NCBI GenBank assembly: GCA_000310025.1
Contig: FN649734.1
Coordinates: 4,572,047 to 4,614,691 of the forward strand
Length of the DNA stretch: 42,645 bases
DNA from: Ectocarpus siliculosus
Taxonomy: Eukaryota; Sar; Phaeophyceae; Ectocarpales; Ectocarpaceae
Reading direction: 5' to 3'
A program made the position numbers and the translations under genes. Positions 20,801 to 29,999 of this stretch are shown here, one piece after another. Under the pieces are notes generated by a model. It worked only from the letters and a program-made list of their open reading frames with translations, was not told the DNA's origin and did not search any database. Every line of letters begins with the position of its first letter. Position 1 is the stretch's first letter.

Positions 20801-23204
20801 GAACACGATATCATTTGGCGGGCCGATGACGGTGCCAAAGTATTCGGCATGTTTTTTGTACTTCGGTATCTTAGTAATTACTTTTGGGTTACCCGCTGCC
20901 CTGAATGGGGGACAAGAGCTTCGATTGAATTTTGAGTTTCCCTTGTCGTGGCATCAGCCTCGCTTCAAGCCGGTGACCAATAGCATGATGAGGCAACATG
21001 AACGATACGGTTCGCGGTTTTCGCGCATTTGATCGCTATCCTCAACGTCTACCGTATTGTTTGGGTGAGCATGAGACAGACCTCAACAGCTTTCTCCCTC
21101 TCTCATATGACCGAAGGAGGAGGTATTAAATGGAGGCCAGACTGGTTATTTTTCTGGTTTTGCTTGCATTTCTAACAATCACATCTGTAACAATCATTTT
21201 TTCAACGATCATTTTTCAAAGAGAACCAATAGCACTAACCATAAGAACAACTACACCAATGTGATAGGAGAGGAGGCGACAGCGAAGGCAACATGAGCAG
21301 GTAGCGGCGTACCGCCTGGATCGAGAGAGGGAGGACAACCGTCGTCGAGAAGTCGAGAGGATGCTAGCCAGAGAACAGGTAACCGTGTTGATGCCTTTGC
21401 CTTGTTGCTGATGCGTTAGTCTTGTTGTTGATGCGTTTGTCTTGTTTTCTCTTTGTTTTGTACAAAGCACAGAGCACCTACGCTTACTACAGAACATATG
21501 GGGACGACAACATAGGGGTGTTGGTAGGATACGTCAAGCGGTATATAGTGGGAAGTCGAGGCTTCGTCGTAGAAATTTGTAGACAGACGTGCTTTCGTGC
21601 AGGCACGGCGCAAAAGCGCGTCGTGTCGCTGGCTTTGTATAAAGACCGGCGCAAGCTGGCGGCGAAGCAGAACGGTCCATCACGTCTGGTTGCCCCTCTT
21701 CTTCATTATATTTCCCTGCTCTAGCAGAAGAGGGTCATGTTCTCCCAGGCGGACATCGAGGACCGCGCGAAGAGAGATGTCGATCGGGCACGAGCACGAC
21801 GGCAAGAGGTCGCCTTGAAGGAGTTGCACCAGAAGGAGGCCGAACAGAGAAAGAAGACCGCGGCGTGCGGGCGGTGGGTCAGGGTTGAAGCAGACCGCTC
21901 CAGACTCTTAAGGGGGACCAAGGTGAGGTTTGGGGGGGAGGTACTTGAGGATATAGACGTGAGAGTTGAACATACTAGGGTCTATTGTGTGGGGAGGCGT
22001 CAAGACTAGTGGGTCGGGGTTGAGGCACACCGCTCGCTCCAGATCCCCCAGGGGGACAAAGGTGAGGGAAGGATATCCTTGGTAGTGAAAAAAACTACCA
22101 GTATTAGTATTTGGTGCGTGGAGTGTTTGCGGAAAGGGTCGGGATTGAGACAAACCGCTGCATTGCCGTTTACGGGGAATCGCGGTGAGGTGTGGGTGTT
22201 GTTGGGCGGTGAGAACCCTTGGGCATGTAGCGCGGGGTGCGCAATACGTGGATTTTGGTGTGCGTGGAGGGGACAGTAAAGTTGGCGTGCCTAGTGCCGA
22301 AAGTGCTAGCACAGTTACTGAGGCGTTCCCCGTGGGGTGAGAGGTTCCAATACATGTTTTACAGGTCAAGTCGCGTTCCTCTGGGGACAGGAGCATGTTA
22401 CGAACAGTGTCCCAGCCAGTGCACGAGAACAAGAAGAAGGGTTATAGAGTTGTTTCTTCATGAGTACCACCGTTTGAAAAATAAAAAATTAGGACCCTCG
22501 GATACAAAGGTGCATAGATGGATGGTCCCTACACGTCCAAACAGAAGTGGTGCTTCCTGTAGGGTGTTTTTTTTGTCATTTTGACTCCGCTTGCAAATTA
22601 GAGCGATGGATTCTACAGTACCTCAAACAGTACTTGGTTTGCCCGCCCTGCACCCTGCTTGTTGTATTTCCAGGCTTTCTCTGGTTTCAACTGTATTTTT
22701 TGCGAGTGGCCGGACTCTCGCTTCCGTCTCTTCTGGGCTACTTGTGACCCACATTACACTCTGTCTCTTGCCTTACAAGCAGATGATACTTCATACAGAG
22801 GTTGTACCGTGTACTGTTTGCTCTGAAGGAAATACCATCGCACGAAGAGCATGGTACTTGAGCGCAACCGTTTATCCACAAGTAATAGTAGACCACCCAT
22901 GGAAGAAGACATGGAAGTTTTCAGCAGGAGGACCGGATATATTTTCACTCAACATCCGACGAACGACACCCCGAACTCACTCTCGGTTGGATCAATCTCT
23001 CACCTATGTTTCCCTGGTAATTCTCTCGGCGTGCACGTGACCAAGGCCTCGAAGGAAAGGATGCTCGAGCCAGAAGACCTAGACGAGCTAGAGGACCAGA
23101 GGGCGAGCCTCCCCGCGCATTGCTCGCACATCGCCATCAGCGGGCGAGACCTACGCTTCAAACAGGGCCGGGCCGTGCCAGCGTGGAGGCGCGGTTGTTT
23201 GTAG
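4446..23204 (+). CDS. CCDC112: CCDC112-like coiled-coil protein, 12 exons
   Basis: Proposed coding exons: 4446-4448 (ATG only), 5204-5296, 6090-6185, 6365-6445, 10509-10760, 10894-10968, 13039-13161, 14118-14222, 17415-17585, 21268-21378, 21728-21922, 23046-23204. All introns are GT-AG and every junction is phase 0, giving about 487 residues. Residues 1-91 and about 277-435 are charged coiled coil. The family hallmarks are GGWPQHEHDCFLRLWTQ (about 184-200), LLQRAQTMLPARSADE joined to VEEHLRWHGR (about 226-251), and a C-terminus with EADRSRLLRGTK and the terminal RAVPAWRRG. CCDC112 proteins show the same order: GGW..HD.F, GRT.EDV..HE.W, K/R-rich coil, DPSRL..PTK, RA.P.WR. In animals the protein is at centriolar satellites and cilia, fitting an organism with flagellate stages. 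Uncertain points: the ATG-only first exon (chosen for its ideal ATG|GTAAGT and matching phase), the start of exon 5 (10503 or 10509), the start of exon 9 (17415 or 17424), and possible missed exons in 6446-10508. CCDC148 is a related alternative. Confidence 0.7.
5327..5525. repeat. (TCTG)n / (TCTC)n microsatellite in intron 2
   Basis: A run of about 200 bases made of TCTG, TCTC and related tetramers begins about 30 bases after the donor of the 5204-5296 exon. It is pyrimidine-rich on the plus strand. The repetitive open frames across it on both strands are artefacts of the repeat. Confidence 0.9.
6811..6935 (+). repeat. Short interspersed repeat family, copy 1
   Basis: The copy starts GGCGTACTCTCATG, continues TTTTGCATGCCTTAGCGGGT, AGACCATTGACCACGCGTCC, TCGAGA.GAC.GAGTATT and ends near GGCCAATC. 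Closely related copies are at 36885 and 41631, and a second subfamily is at 7670, 27735, 34885 and 41811. Length about 115-130 bases. Confidence 0.75.
7040..7501 (-). pseudogene. Remnant of a non-LTR retrotransposon C-terminal region
   Basis: A minus-strand frame of about 153 codons ends in FGCGSECEYPVHVVAECPL followed by charged residues. This resembles the Cys-His-Cys finger near the C-terminus of many LINE pol proteins, of the form C.CG....T..H.L..CP. The upstream part has no recognised reverse transcriptase motif. It lies antisense inside intron 4 of the CCDC112-like gene. The assignment rests on one motif and the length of the frame; a chance open frame remains possible. Confidence 0.35.
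7670..7775 (-). repeat. Short interspersed repeat family, subfamily 2, diverged copy
   Basis: On the minus strand it reads GGTGCTCACGATTACGCATG, then CAGACCATAGACCTCGCATT, then AAAGACAGGACGAAGCACAC and CGGGTTTACGCCAGACCAG. This matches the better preserved copies at 27735-27872 and 41811-41925. It lies in intron 4 of the CCDC112-like gene. Confidence 0.6.
8263..8805. repeat. Tandem duplication of a pyrimidine-rich block
   Basis: The block from CTCACAGAGCAGCATTTCCT at about 8265, through TACCATCATACCACGCGTTC and CTGACGGTCTGTCTATCCAC to CTCTCGCGTCCGAATGGT near 8545, is repeated at about 8582-8790 with few changes. Only the spacing after the GGAAATTTGG part differs. It lies in intron 4 of the CCDC112-like gene. 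The open frames reading through it (for example 8233-8940 plus) follow the duplication and are not called as genes. Confidence 0.85.
9045..10065 (+). repeat. Two adjacent copies of an unclassified element
   Basis: Copy 1 spans about 9045-9550 and copy 2 about 9768-10065. Both start with a CAGTTCAGCCG / GTCTATTTTTTGCAGTTCTG block, continue with TCTGGATGTGTATCAGATAA and AAACAAATAATGGACC, and end with ACACCCACTTTCAG, CATTGCCTTG.AATCGCTT and GCGCCCAAAA. Copy 2 lacks the middle part of copy 1 (about 9230-9480). The end of copy 2 is GC-rich and palindromic (GCGCGGGCGCGCAGCGCCC), which recalls Helitron 3' hairpins, but no clear CTRR-T terminus was seen. Repeated GCAGCATTTCCTCTGGAA and CTTTGGTGGACTTTCCAC blocks surround the copies. 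Confidence 0.7.
9285..9475 (+). repeat. Dispersed repeat, copy A (inverted partner at 30940-31130)
   Basis: The block runs from AGACACACAAGACAGCTACC through GGGGAGATGTCCCTATATGC and GATTAGC-type sequence to ATGATAGAGATGTATTCGTT and GTGTCATATTAAGAAAAAAAA. The same sequence is present in reverse complement at 30940-31130 with few differences. It is the part missing from the shorter neighbouring element copy at 9768-10065. Confidence 0.85.
11156..11542 (-). CDS. Hypothetical 128-residue reading frame of unknown function
   Basis: A minus-strand ATG frame lies antisense in an intron of the CCDC112-like gene. After a hydrophobic N-terminus it contains an amphipathic, charged stretch (ITEAAKEFTRAILEATQTFM, then a basic C-terminus REQQSRSRHYGRD-like). 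Codon choice looks less random than in neighbouring frames, but no family was recognised. It abuts the foldback array that begins near 11560 and could be a leftover coding part of that element. A chance open frame is equally possible. Confidence 0.25.
   Translation of the reverse strand: MFSHTPSGENLTLITTWWWLLLTPLYVRIANNRAVRAAAAQPYGALHEDTRWQVTDRPLPSTSGPTKTKQPNRTITEAAKEFTRAILEATQTFMSDRDLDTAYAEAVLRVRKREQQSRSRHYGRDARR
11560..12650. mobile_element. Tandem array of foldback (long inverted repeat) elements
   Basis: Each full unit is a hairpin of about 255 bases. The left arm starts GTGTGAGACTCCTCCTTTGC and contains a GTTGGTGATGGCT block and a CAGCCGTCGTTCGCC block. The right arm returns as GACGGCTGAA-, CAACA- and GCGCAAAGGAGGAATCTCAC-type sequence. 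Units are at about 11625-11880, 12054-12310 and 12315-12580, with a half unit at 11905-12050. The array is itself flanked by inverted sequence: TGTAGTCTACACGCT and CCCCTTGGCGCCGTGGCAC at 11578-11635 match the reverse complement of about 12585-12640. No transposase was seen in it. Confidence 0.8.
14859..14898 (+). repeat. (TTG)n microsatellite
   Basis: A perfect run of about thirteen TTG triplets lies in intron 8 of the CCDC112-like gene. Confidence 0.95.
15205..16860. mobile_element. Inverted mosaic of Ty3/gypsy retrotransposon fragments
   Basis: Plus strand 16530-16850 encodes GYWQMPLAPETQE, then VAGCLNCVAWGDDV and GHGEADLLETL: the Ty3/gypsy reverse transcriptase, with GDD in place of the usual YxDD. 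The same region is present in reverse complement at 16289-16000, about 240 bases away. Further left, minus-strand 15395-15210 encodes PDASNEHW and EPLGFTNGTFRG, motifs of the RNase H domain. A second inverted pair (about 15480-15690 with 15700-15915) is centred near 15695; its arms share TGGCTGGAAATCCCAATC and GCCATCGCCAACAATGCTT. Frames are broken in all pieces, so no protein is made. The whole block lies in intron 8 of the CCDC112-like gene. Confidence 0.8.
18460..20740. repeat. Minisatellite, about 22-base unit built on TACGGTA
   Basis: About one hundred diverged units of the type CATACGGTAGAGAAGGCCAG follow one another for about 2.3 kb, with a degenerate outlier at 18095-18175. Units vary at the first bases (CCGTACGG, CATACGG, CATGCGG) and in length by a few bases. 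Because the unit is not a multiple of three and lacks stops on the minus strand, it produces long repetitive minus-strand frames rich in LPYGLAFSTV; these are repeat translation, not a gene. It fills intron 9 of the CCDC112-like gene (17586-21267). No spacer/repeat alternation of CRISPR type is seen. Confidence 0.95.
22005..22195 (+). repeat. Two decayed copies of the 3' edge of exon 11 of the CCDC112-like gene
   Basis: The end of the exon and its donor (21872-21930: GGTCAGGGTTGAAGCAGACC ... GGGGGACCAAG|GTGAGG) recurs at about 22011-22068 (GGTCGGGGTTGAGGCACACC ... GGGGGACAAAG|GTGAGG) and at about 22131-22190 (GGTCGGGATTGAGACAAACC ... GGGAATCGCG|GTGAGG). Spacing is about 120-140 bases. The GTGAGG donor is kept in both copies while the coding sequence drifts. 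Confidence 0.75.
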
Positions 23205-23364
23205 CAAACGGAGCCGTGTGTGTGTGTGTTTTATAGATCGCCCTGTGCCCACGGCTTCTTCCCCAATGGAACTTTTTACTTCTTTATTTTTTGTGTCTCG
23301 GTAAACGGCAAGTGGATAGGAAGAAGAGACCCCAATTTGCGAGTGGCCAATTATCATCGGCCAC

Positions 23365-23415
23365 GCTATCCGGCTGACCAATGAAAAGACGTGAGTCTCG
23401 GTGCGTGTGTGCGTG
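23365..23415 (+). repeat. CCGGCTGACCAATGAAA repeat, copy 1
   Basis: The motif CCGGCTGACCAATGAAAAG, ACGTGAGTCTCGGTGCG is shared with 32487-32540 (nearly identical) and with 37187-37255 (diverged, GACGTATGAAAATACGTCAG). Confidence 0.6.
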
Positions 23416-24803
23416 CTCTCTCTTTGTATGTGTGGACCGGCCTCGTGATAGACTTTCTCGTTCAAGCTCTTCGAGTCGTGCGTGAGGGGAGAGAAAGAAG
23501 AAAAGACAATAATATTGATTGCGTCTCGATACAGACCTGGAGCTTCGCTCGGAATGGTGTCTTGCGTAGCTAAGCTCACGGTTTGATCCCTGATGGCTTC
23601 TTGGACAAGCTGTGGCGTCCTTGAATCGTGATGGGCCCTCGGTGAACTGACGAGTACTGTTCATAATTTCTCTATGAACTGCTGTCGATCCTGACAAAGT
23701 GCAGTCTATTTCGATCTGGCAGGCCAAAAAAAAAACGGTACTTCAAACCTAGTTGTCCGTATCCAAACGTGTACAGAAGCAATACACACATCGCGACTCG
23801 CCACGTTCCTGCAGACCCAAGTGCGCAGCGCATGTGTTTTGGGTTTGCTTGTGAAAGTGGAGTCATATTTTGCCTCAGTAAGTACGGAAGCGGGAAGTCC
23901 TGAACTCTTCGACGTAAACAGGTTCACTCATTTTCAGTCACCAAAACTTCCCACATTTTGCTTTCGAAGTCCTCAAGCTGTTTCAATAAATTCCACCTGT
24001 TTCAATAATTCCACCACCCTCCAGAACAGTTGAACTCTTGGATTTCAAGTCCGAGTTCCAACATCCCTTCAACTTTTACGGCCAAACAGTAAAAGAAAAC
24101 AAATTTTAAGTACCCAAACGTGGCGTGCAACCGGATTCAAAAAATAAAATAAAGACATGCGTCCCAAACAGTAAACGCAGGAAATAACCCTACATCAATC
24201 CCTTTCAACGCGTCTTGCGATCAATTGATCTAAACGTAGCTCGGCACAAACTTCAAGTCAGTGCCCATCAACATGTTTCCAACAGCGTTGCCCATCCACG
24301 CACCGAGCGACTCAGCTGGTCGGCGCCCCCACCCCCGGCGTCACCGAGCATGAGTGAAGACAAACCTAGCTTCAAAGCGAATGCCCACCATTCCAAATTA
24401 ATGCAGTTTAAATAGTTTTACGGTAAACGTGAGACTTACGAGGCAATCGACGCGGACAGACGACGGAGCTCAGTCGTCTTTACCGGATCTCGAGACATTT
24501 GTGTTTTCATCACAGGCACGTTGAACGCTACTACTAATACCGCCCGCTGCTGGTTGACAATGAGGCACCCTGAGGTTTGTCAGCTAGTATTGACACATCA
24601 AAACAGGGTGCACATAGCAGCAGCAACTGATGACGATCCTGAGAGAGACAAAAATACCCACAATTCTCATACACCGTAACCCAGCGAGCCTCTGAGAAAA
24701 TAAACACTTTCCAACGGTGTGAGGCACGGCAGTGTGGTGCCAAGCAGGCGAGGGATCCCCTCTCTGTTCTGTCGAAGAGGGCGTCGCCCTTGCTCCCCCG
24801 TCC

Positions 24804-24830
24804 ATCTCTCTCTCTCTCTCTCTCTCTCTT
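24804..24830. repeat. (TC)n microsatellite
   Basis: A perfect CT dinucleotide run of about thirteen units in the convergent intergenic region. Confidence 0.95.
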
Positions 24831-26524
24831 GCCGCTCTTGGCTCTCGGTCGATTCGGTTAAGGTCCATGGCTTGGGCGCGGTGGGGTGGGCAGAGACACT
24901 CGATCACGACCACCCATGTGGGCACGCGTCCTCTCCACCACTTTTAGATTGCGATCAGAGGAAATGGAAGAGGGGCTGGGTAGGTGCTCAGGATGAACAT
25001 ACATCACTCGAGGTACATGCATCATTTCTTTTTCAGTTGAGGAGAATCTACTCACACGCCGTGGTTGTTTCGGTGTTTCCATTTCTAACCACGCAGTAGC
25101 CCAACCCAATTCAGAGGTACAGCACCGCCACAAGTTGTTTTGCAATGTTTCCGCGTGTTTCGGGGTCGAAGGGGCTTGAACTGCTGTCGGACACATACTA
25201 CGTCTAGGGCAAGCTGGTGGTATGATCTCACATACAACCGCGAGAGGGCACACGACATATTGAACGAGTACAACGGGTAGGTTTGGCTACTGTGTATCAG
25301 GACTACTTCGTTCAGGTCGCTACAGTACTTACGGTTATTTGTTTATTGGTGGCGCAACTCCAAAATACTTGAATCTCGCTTGATTGGGCGCAAGCAGCGT
25401 AATCTGCAACAACTTTCCCCAAAAAACTGAACACCGCCGTGTAGCCCAAAACACATTTGATTTTGTGGTCCCTCGAGGGCATCGTGGCAGTTCGATGTTG
25501 CGGGGAGGACGGAAGGCGCAAAGAGAAGCCGAAACACGACAGGTAAGACTAAGGAAACTGCTGCTTAAGGCGGTTTCTACTCCTAGAGAAGACGAAAGCA
25601 CGAAGAAATGCACGCGAGGGATAAAAAATGGAGCAAACCAACAAAGCAAACGCACACGAGGGATAAAAATGGAGCAAATAAAAAGAGCACAAAACTTAGC
25701 ATTCAACACCTACATAGCCCACAAGCCCACAAACTAAAACAGCAAGGGATTTTTCTGCCTCACAGCCTGAAGTTGTTGTCTGCCAGCCGTTCCATCTCTT
25801 TGAGGGTGGACGGGCGCAGCCCGGCCTTGCGGCACTCCTTCTTCTTGTCCAGCACGGCCAGGATCACTTGGCGCAACCAGCGGCGACACATGGACTCGGA
25901 GACCCCGAAGCAATCAATCACCGCATAGGCGCCGGACTGGGGAGCACAGATGCGCAGAGCCGCCATGAGTTTCACCTTGGGCGGGATGTGCAACCCTGTG
26001 TCCGTGCGGGTAGCTGAATGAAGTTGTGCGGAAGCGTGGGGCGCATGTGGACAAATATACTATTAAGAAAAGAGAGGACCGGAGGTATAGAGGGGGGGTG
26101 GAGCAGCAGAGAATGATATTCGAGACCTTTTCCATGCAAAGCCAAATGCGCCTTGAAATAAACAAGATTGGTGGTGGTGTCGACAAAATTGTTTTTACAC
26201 ACGCGAGCAGCTGGGACTTGCTCACGCGTTTTCCGAGATTGAAAAAAAACTGAGTTTGCCTCCTGAGGGATGTAGGGGGGGGATTCATCAGCATTCTCAT
26301 CACAAAAGAAAACATTCCTGACAACCTCACTGGATTTGAAGAAACAATAACCAAAAAACTCGGCGCCGACTATACACGGTGAATATCCTACATCCCAGGG
26401 TAATGTTCAGACGTCGACATTCGCAAGTTATCATAATGCAGATGACCGCAGAAATTGCACATTTCTTGGATTGACTCTGCGCCCATCTTTGATTCCCCGG
26501 CTACTGCAGGACACAGCCGGTCTA

Positions 26525-26740
26525 CCGCAGGTGACACAAGATACCACACCCACAGAAGACACCACATCCCTCACGAAAAATTGTATAGAAAACCACACCC
26601 GTGTGATAATTTTTTGCGTCCTGGAAAAAAGTATCGATTTATCACACGGTCACAGAAGATACCGCACCCCCAAGTTGAGCCGCAAACATATATCGCGGAG
26701 CCACCTATGACACCGGTGTGGTAGACCGTGATCACACACA
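26525..26740. mobile_element. MITE-like elements with TACCGTAGGTGACACAAGAT ends (diverged cluster)
   Basis: CTACCGCAGGTGACACAAGA followed by TACCACACCC at about 26525, and further ACCACACCCGTGTGATAA and TTATCACACGGTCACAGAAG stretches, are the terminal motif of the family best seen at 39049-39265 and at 27900-28020. Boundaries of single copies cannot be separated by eye. Confidence 0.5.
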
Positions 26741-27734
26741 TAGCGCACGCCGCAACCCTGCACTCCAGCTATGGCGACCGACAACACCGCGGAGATGAAC
26801 GAAGCACAAAACACTGCTCAACGCATCGCGGCTCAGACTCCAGCGGCAGCGCCACGCCCAATGCGTCATTTTTTTCTGTGGCGCCTGACACTCCCGCAGC
26901 ACCCGGCGTGCCTGGCACCGCCCGAGCTGCCGAGGCCCGCGCAGCAGAACCTACTGCTGACATTCCCCCAACAACGCCTGCTGTGCCTGGCACCGCCCGT
27001 GCTGCTGACGCCCACACGACACCACCCGCAACCCAGAAATCTTGTGGGAGCTCTTCATGATAGGTGTAACGTTGTCAAACCCCATGATTATCACACCCCT
27101 CGTTATTGCACACGCTGTAGGTTGGGTTGTGTGGGTGCACTTCTTCCCACAGGTGACATTTTCACAACCCATCTTTGTCACACCCCCTTGCTAAACACAC
27201 ACTCCCGCGGGTGGGGTCGCGTAGGCGCAGTTCATTCCATGGGTGACCTTATCACACCCCCTGCGCCCCCCCCGCCGGTGTTTGCCATCGGGGTTGGTTT
27301 TCGTCGCTTGGCAACAACGTTGTAAAACAAGCCCCCCCTCTCGGTGTTTACCATCGGGGTTGGGTTTTCGTCGCTTGGCAACAACGTTGTAAAACAAGCC
27401 AATTCACTTCGTGAACTCGGCAACCAGGTTACCGTTTTGTTTTACCTCTGTTTTTTTTTTTTGGCGGTAACCATAATGGTGGTCGAGTAGATCATGTTGT
27501 GCGGGGTCGAGAACCCTCACTCCGCGCAAAGGGGATGATCGCACCACGTTGTCGTAAAATGTTCAAGCATCCTCGAGGCAATTACACAGTGCTTATAACT
27601 GTCTCTGGAAGTGAAAGCACCAGAAAATAAATTAGTTCGTACGCAGCTGTCATCCGTACGCAAGGAAGTAAGCACAAGATGCCGGACACCCTTAGCAGGA
27701 TGCAGCGCACCCACCCTCCATGCGACTCGCCGAA

Positions 27735-27872
27735 TACCTCACAGCGCTTCGCGCTTGGTGATGTGAGGGCCTGGTCCGGTGAGAACCCGGCGTGCTCCGT
27801 CCCGGCTTTGTAGGGATGCGAGGTCAATGGTCTAACGACTACGGCATGCACGACTATGAGTACATCCCCCCC
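27735..27872 (-). repeat. Short interspersed repeat family, subfamily 2
   Basis: On the minus strand: ATGTACTCATAGTCGTGCAT, GCCGTAGTCGTTAGACCATT, GACCTCGCATCCCTACAAAG, CCGGGACGGAGCACGCCGGG, TTCTCACCGGACCAGGCC. This is the best preserved copy of the subfamily together with 41811-41925. Confidence 0.7.
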
Positions 27873-27899
27873 CTGCGGGGTGGAATCCTCTGAGAGCAG

Positions 27900-28020
27900 T
27901 TTATCACACGGGTCACACAAGATATCACACCCCCTACAGAGTACCACACCCGTGTGATAACTTTTGGACCTTCAAAAATGTTATCACATGGGTGTGGTAT
28001 CTTGTGTCACCTACGGTATA
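27900..28020. mobile_element. Small MITE-like element
   Basis: TTATCACACGGGTCACACAA and GATATCACACCC on the left face TGTTATCACATGGGTGTGGT and ATCTTGTGTCACCTACGGTA on the right, with a GTGTGATAA palindrome between. The right end is the reverse complement of TACCGTAGGTGACACAAGAT. It lies in the intron of the Harbinger remnant. Confidence 0.6.
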
Positions 28021-29109
28021 GAAATAGACATGTGATGCGATGATGTGTTACCTCCGGCTGAGGTCTGTTTTCGGTTCGGATGTTTCGACCATGTTTCGCA
28101 CCCCCGCGTGCCTTTTCCCCGATGGTATCCGCTGCCACTATCTTCAGCTTCCTTCAACAATTTCTATCCCAAAGGTAGGTGTGGGTGCTTCGTGGGGGAG
28201 GGTTTTGAGTTGCCGAATCTTCGATCCGTCCCCTAAATCTTTCGGTTGACTTCAGCCCCTCTTTGACCTTGTACCTGCATCTACGACCACTCAGGGTGGG
28301 CTATGACGTCAGACGTGATGGCAAGATTCAGGAGTTGTCCCGAGTCTTGTGCCCCTCTGTTTCAGTGCGCGACTAGGTCGGGATTGTGTTGAACTCTGGG
28401 CTGCATGGTGGATACGCAAGGCGAAAAGACAAGAACGCTAAAACAAGGAAAGCAATGAATCAGCAACAGCCTGCATCTGTGGAACTACATGTAGTCGGAC
28501 TGCAGATAGATGCAAGTTGTTCCTGCAAGTTGTTCCTGCTTTCCTTTCCTTTGGTAGTCGCCTTGCATGTGGTACACCATGCAGCCCAGAGTCCAACACA
28601 CACCAGACCTATTGTAGTCGCGCTCTAAAACAGAAGGACACATTATGATTCGGAATAACTCCTGAATCTTGATACATGCCGTCATGACATAACGTCTGAC
28701 AACGCCAGTAAACCATGGTAACACACGGCCACACGGCTACCTCAGCAATTGCTGCGATTCCCTACAGCTGAGGGCATATAAACCTACAGCTCAGGCAAAA
28801 CCCCAAAGTTCTTCATCAGGGACCCTATCCTCTATCCTCATGCATGGCATGTTCCCACACCTGCATGTACAGTACACGCCATGTGACGTTGTCGGACAAA
28901 GGTTGAAATTTGAATATGGTACAATATAGAATAGACTAAGGTCTGCGGTAGTTTTTTTTGTTTTTGTCGTCACTTCAAATCAGCGCTCATAGCACTTTTC
29001 GTGCCGGTTTTTACTCCAATTTACTCCCATCCGGGGTGACACAGAAGGGTTTCTCTCACTGAGACCCCCTACCCACTCCTCCTGCGGTACTTTGCCGAAC
29101 ACATTTATG

Positions 29110-29535
29110 CGTACCATAGGTGACATTAGATACCACCCCCCCTGGACCGATTTTTAAAGCTCACTTGCTCCACGGCGCACAGAGCGGCGGTGCCGAAAAT
29201 ATGGCGGGTGAGGTACTGCTGTCTCGTCGAGAGCTTTCCAGCATTGTCTCGCTTGATTCATGCATCCTCTTTGCTTTGTCGTGGCGCTGATTACCGTTGC
29301 ATAAGATATCACACACCCTACTGCTGTAGCGCGATTTACAAAGCTCGATTACTCCACGACGAAGAGGATGCCGAAATCGAAGGAGTATACGTTTTCGGAA
29401 AGCTCTCGACGACAGGGTTCCAACGCCGCCATTTTCGGCACAGTCACTGCTTTTCCTGCCGGGATGTATCAAGATATCGAGCTTCCAAGATCGTTCCAGG
29501 GGGTGTGGTATCTTACATCATGTACATAGGTCACG
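29110..29535. mobile_element. Two overlapping MITE copies
   Basis: TACCATAGGTGACATTAGAT followed by ACCACCCCCCCTGGACCGAT starts one copy at 29112. A second copy from about 29305 contains AAAGCTCGATTACTCCACGA and CGAAGAGGATG and ends at about 29530 with CAGGGGGTGTGGTATCTTAC. The interior matches the element at 39049-39265 nearly base for base (CTCGACGA, GGTTCCAACGCCGCC, TTTTCGGC). Confidence 0.7.
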
Positions 29536-29999
29536 GGGCCTCTGCTCACGTGAATCGGCGTCGAAGAGGGCGGAGCCAAGGATATCCAGCACCTTGAAGA
29601 ACTTGTCCGGGCGCAGGCGGTACCTCGGGCTGAACGTCCCGTCCCCGATGGCTATCCTCATGTGAGCGTCCCAGCGGTTCTTCACCGGGTGCTCGGAGTC
29701 CGGCTTCGGCGTGCTCTTCGCCGCGGCGGCCTCGATCTCCGCGGCCTCTTGCTCCATCCACCAATTGCGGCGGAGCCGGCATGTCTGCTGGCCAGGGAGG
29801 GGACTGAGGGGGGGCAGCGACGCGCTGGCGAGTGGCGTCGCCTTGTCTCCCCCCCTCCGTGGGAGAGGACAGGCAGGTGCTGTCGCGCTTTCGAGAGGTC
29901 GACATGGTGATGGATGGATCTGTGGTCGGTGTGGGGGGTGTTTCTGGGAGGGGGGGATTCCTGAAAATTTGAAATTTGAAATTCGTGACCAACTCAAAC

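Larger units (their letters stand above)
23205..25763. other. Convergent intergenic region, no firm gene
   Basis: This lies between the stop codon of the CCDC112-like gene and the Harbinger remnant. It holds a short GT run just after the stop, a copy of the CCGGCTGACCAATGAAA repeat at 23365, a (TC)n run at 24804-24830, and AT-rich sequence at 23900-24420. Two weak plus-strand exon-like stretches (25096-25258 and 25489-25542, each ending at a GTAGGT or GTAAGA donor) could be joined in phase but match no family. Confidence 0.5.
25764..29906 (-). pseudogene. Truncated PIF/Harbinger-type transposase with a 3.5 kb intron
   Basis: Exon A (start about 29906 or 29772, to 29550) begins MSTSRKR and, after an apparent frameshift in a G-rich run near 29855, encodes RRNWWMEQEAAEIEA and then NRWDAHMRIAIGDGTFSPRY followed by RLRPDKFFKVLDIL. 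Exon B (26013-25764) encodes GLHIPPKVKLMAALRI, then DCFGVSESMCRRWLRQVI. This is the N-terminal order of Harbinger transposases: FR..Y.LS...F..LL, then I....KL...LR.LA, then ..FGVS.S...R. The donor CAC|GTGAGC and acceptor TTCAG|CTACC join the two in phase. The DDE catalytic domain should follow exon B, which ends in a possible donor (CT|GTGAGG), but no catalytic motif was found before 24500. The 3.5 kb intron is packed with small inverted-repeat elements, so it may partly be insertion. Likely a dead copy. Confidence 0.6.
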
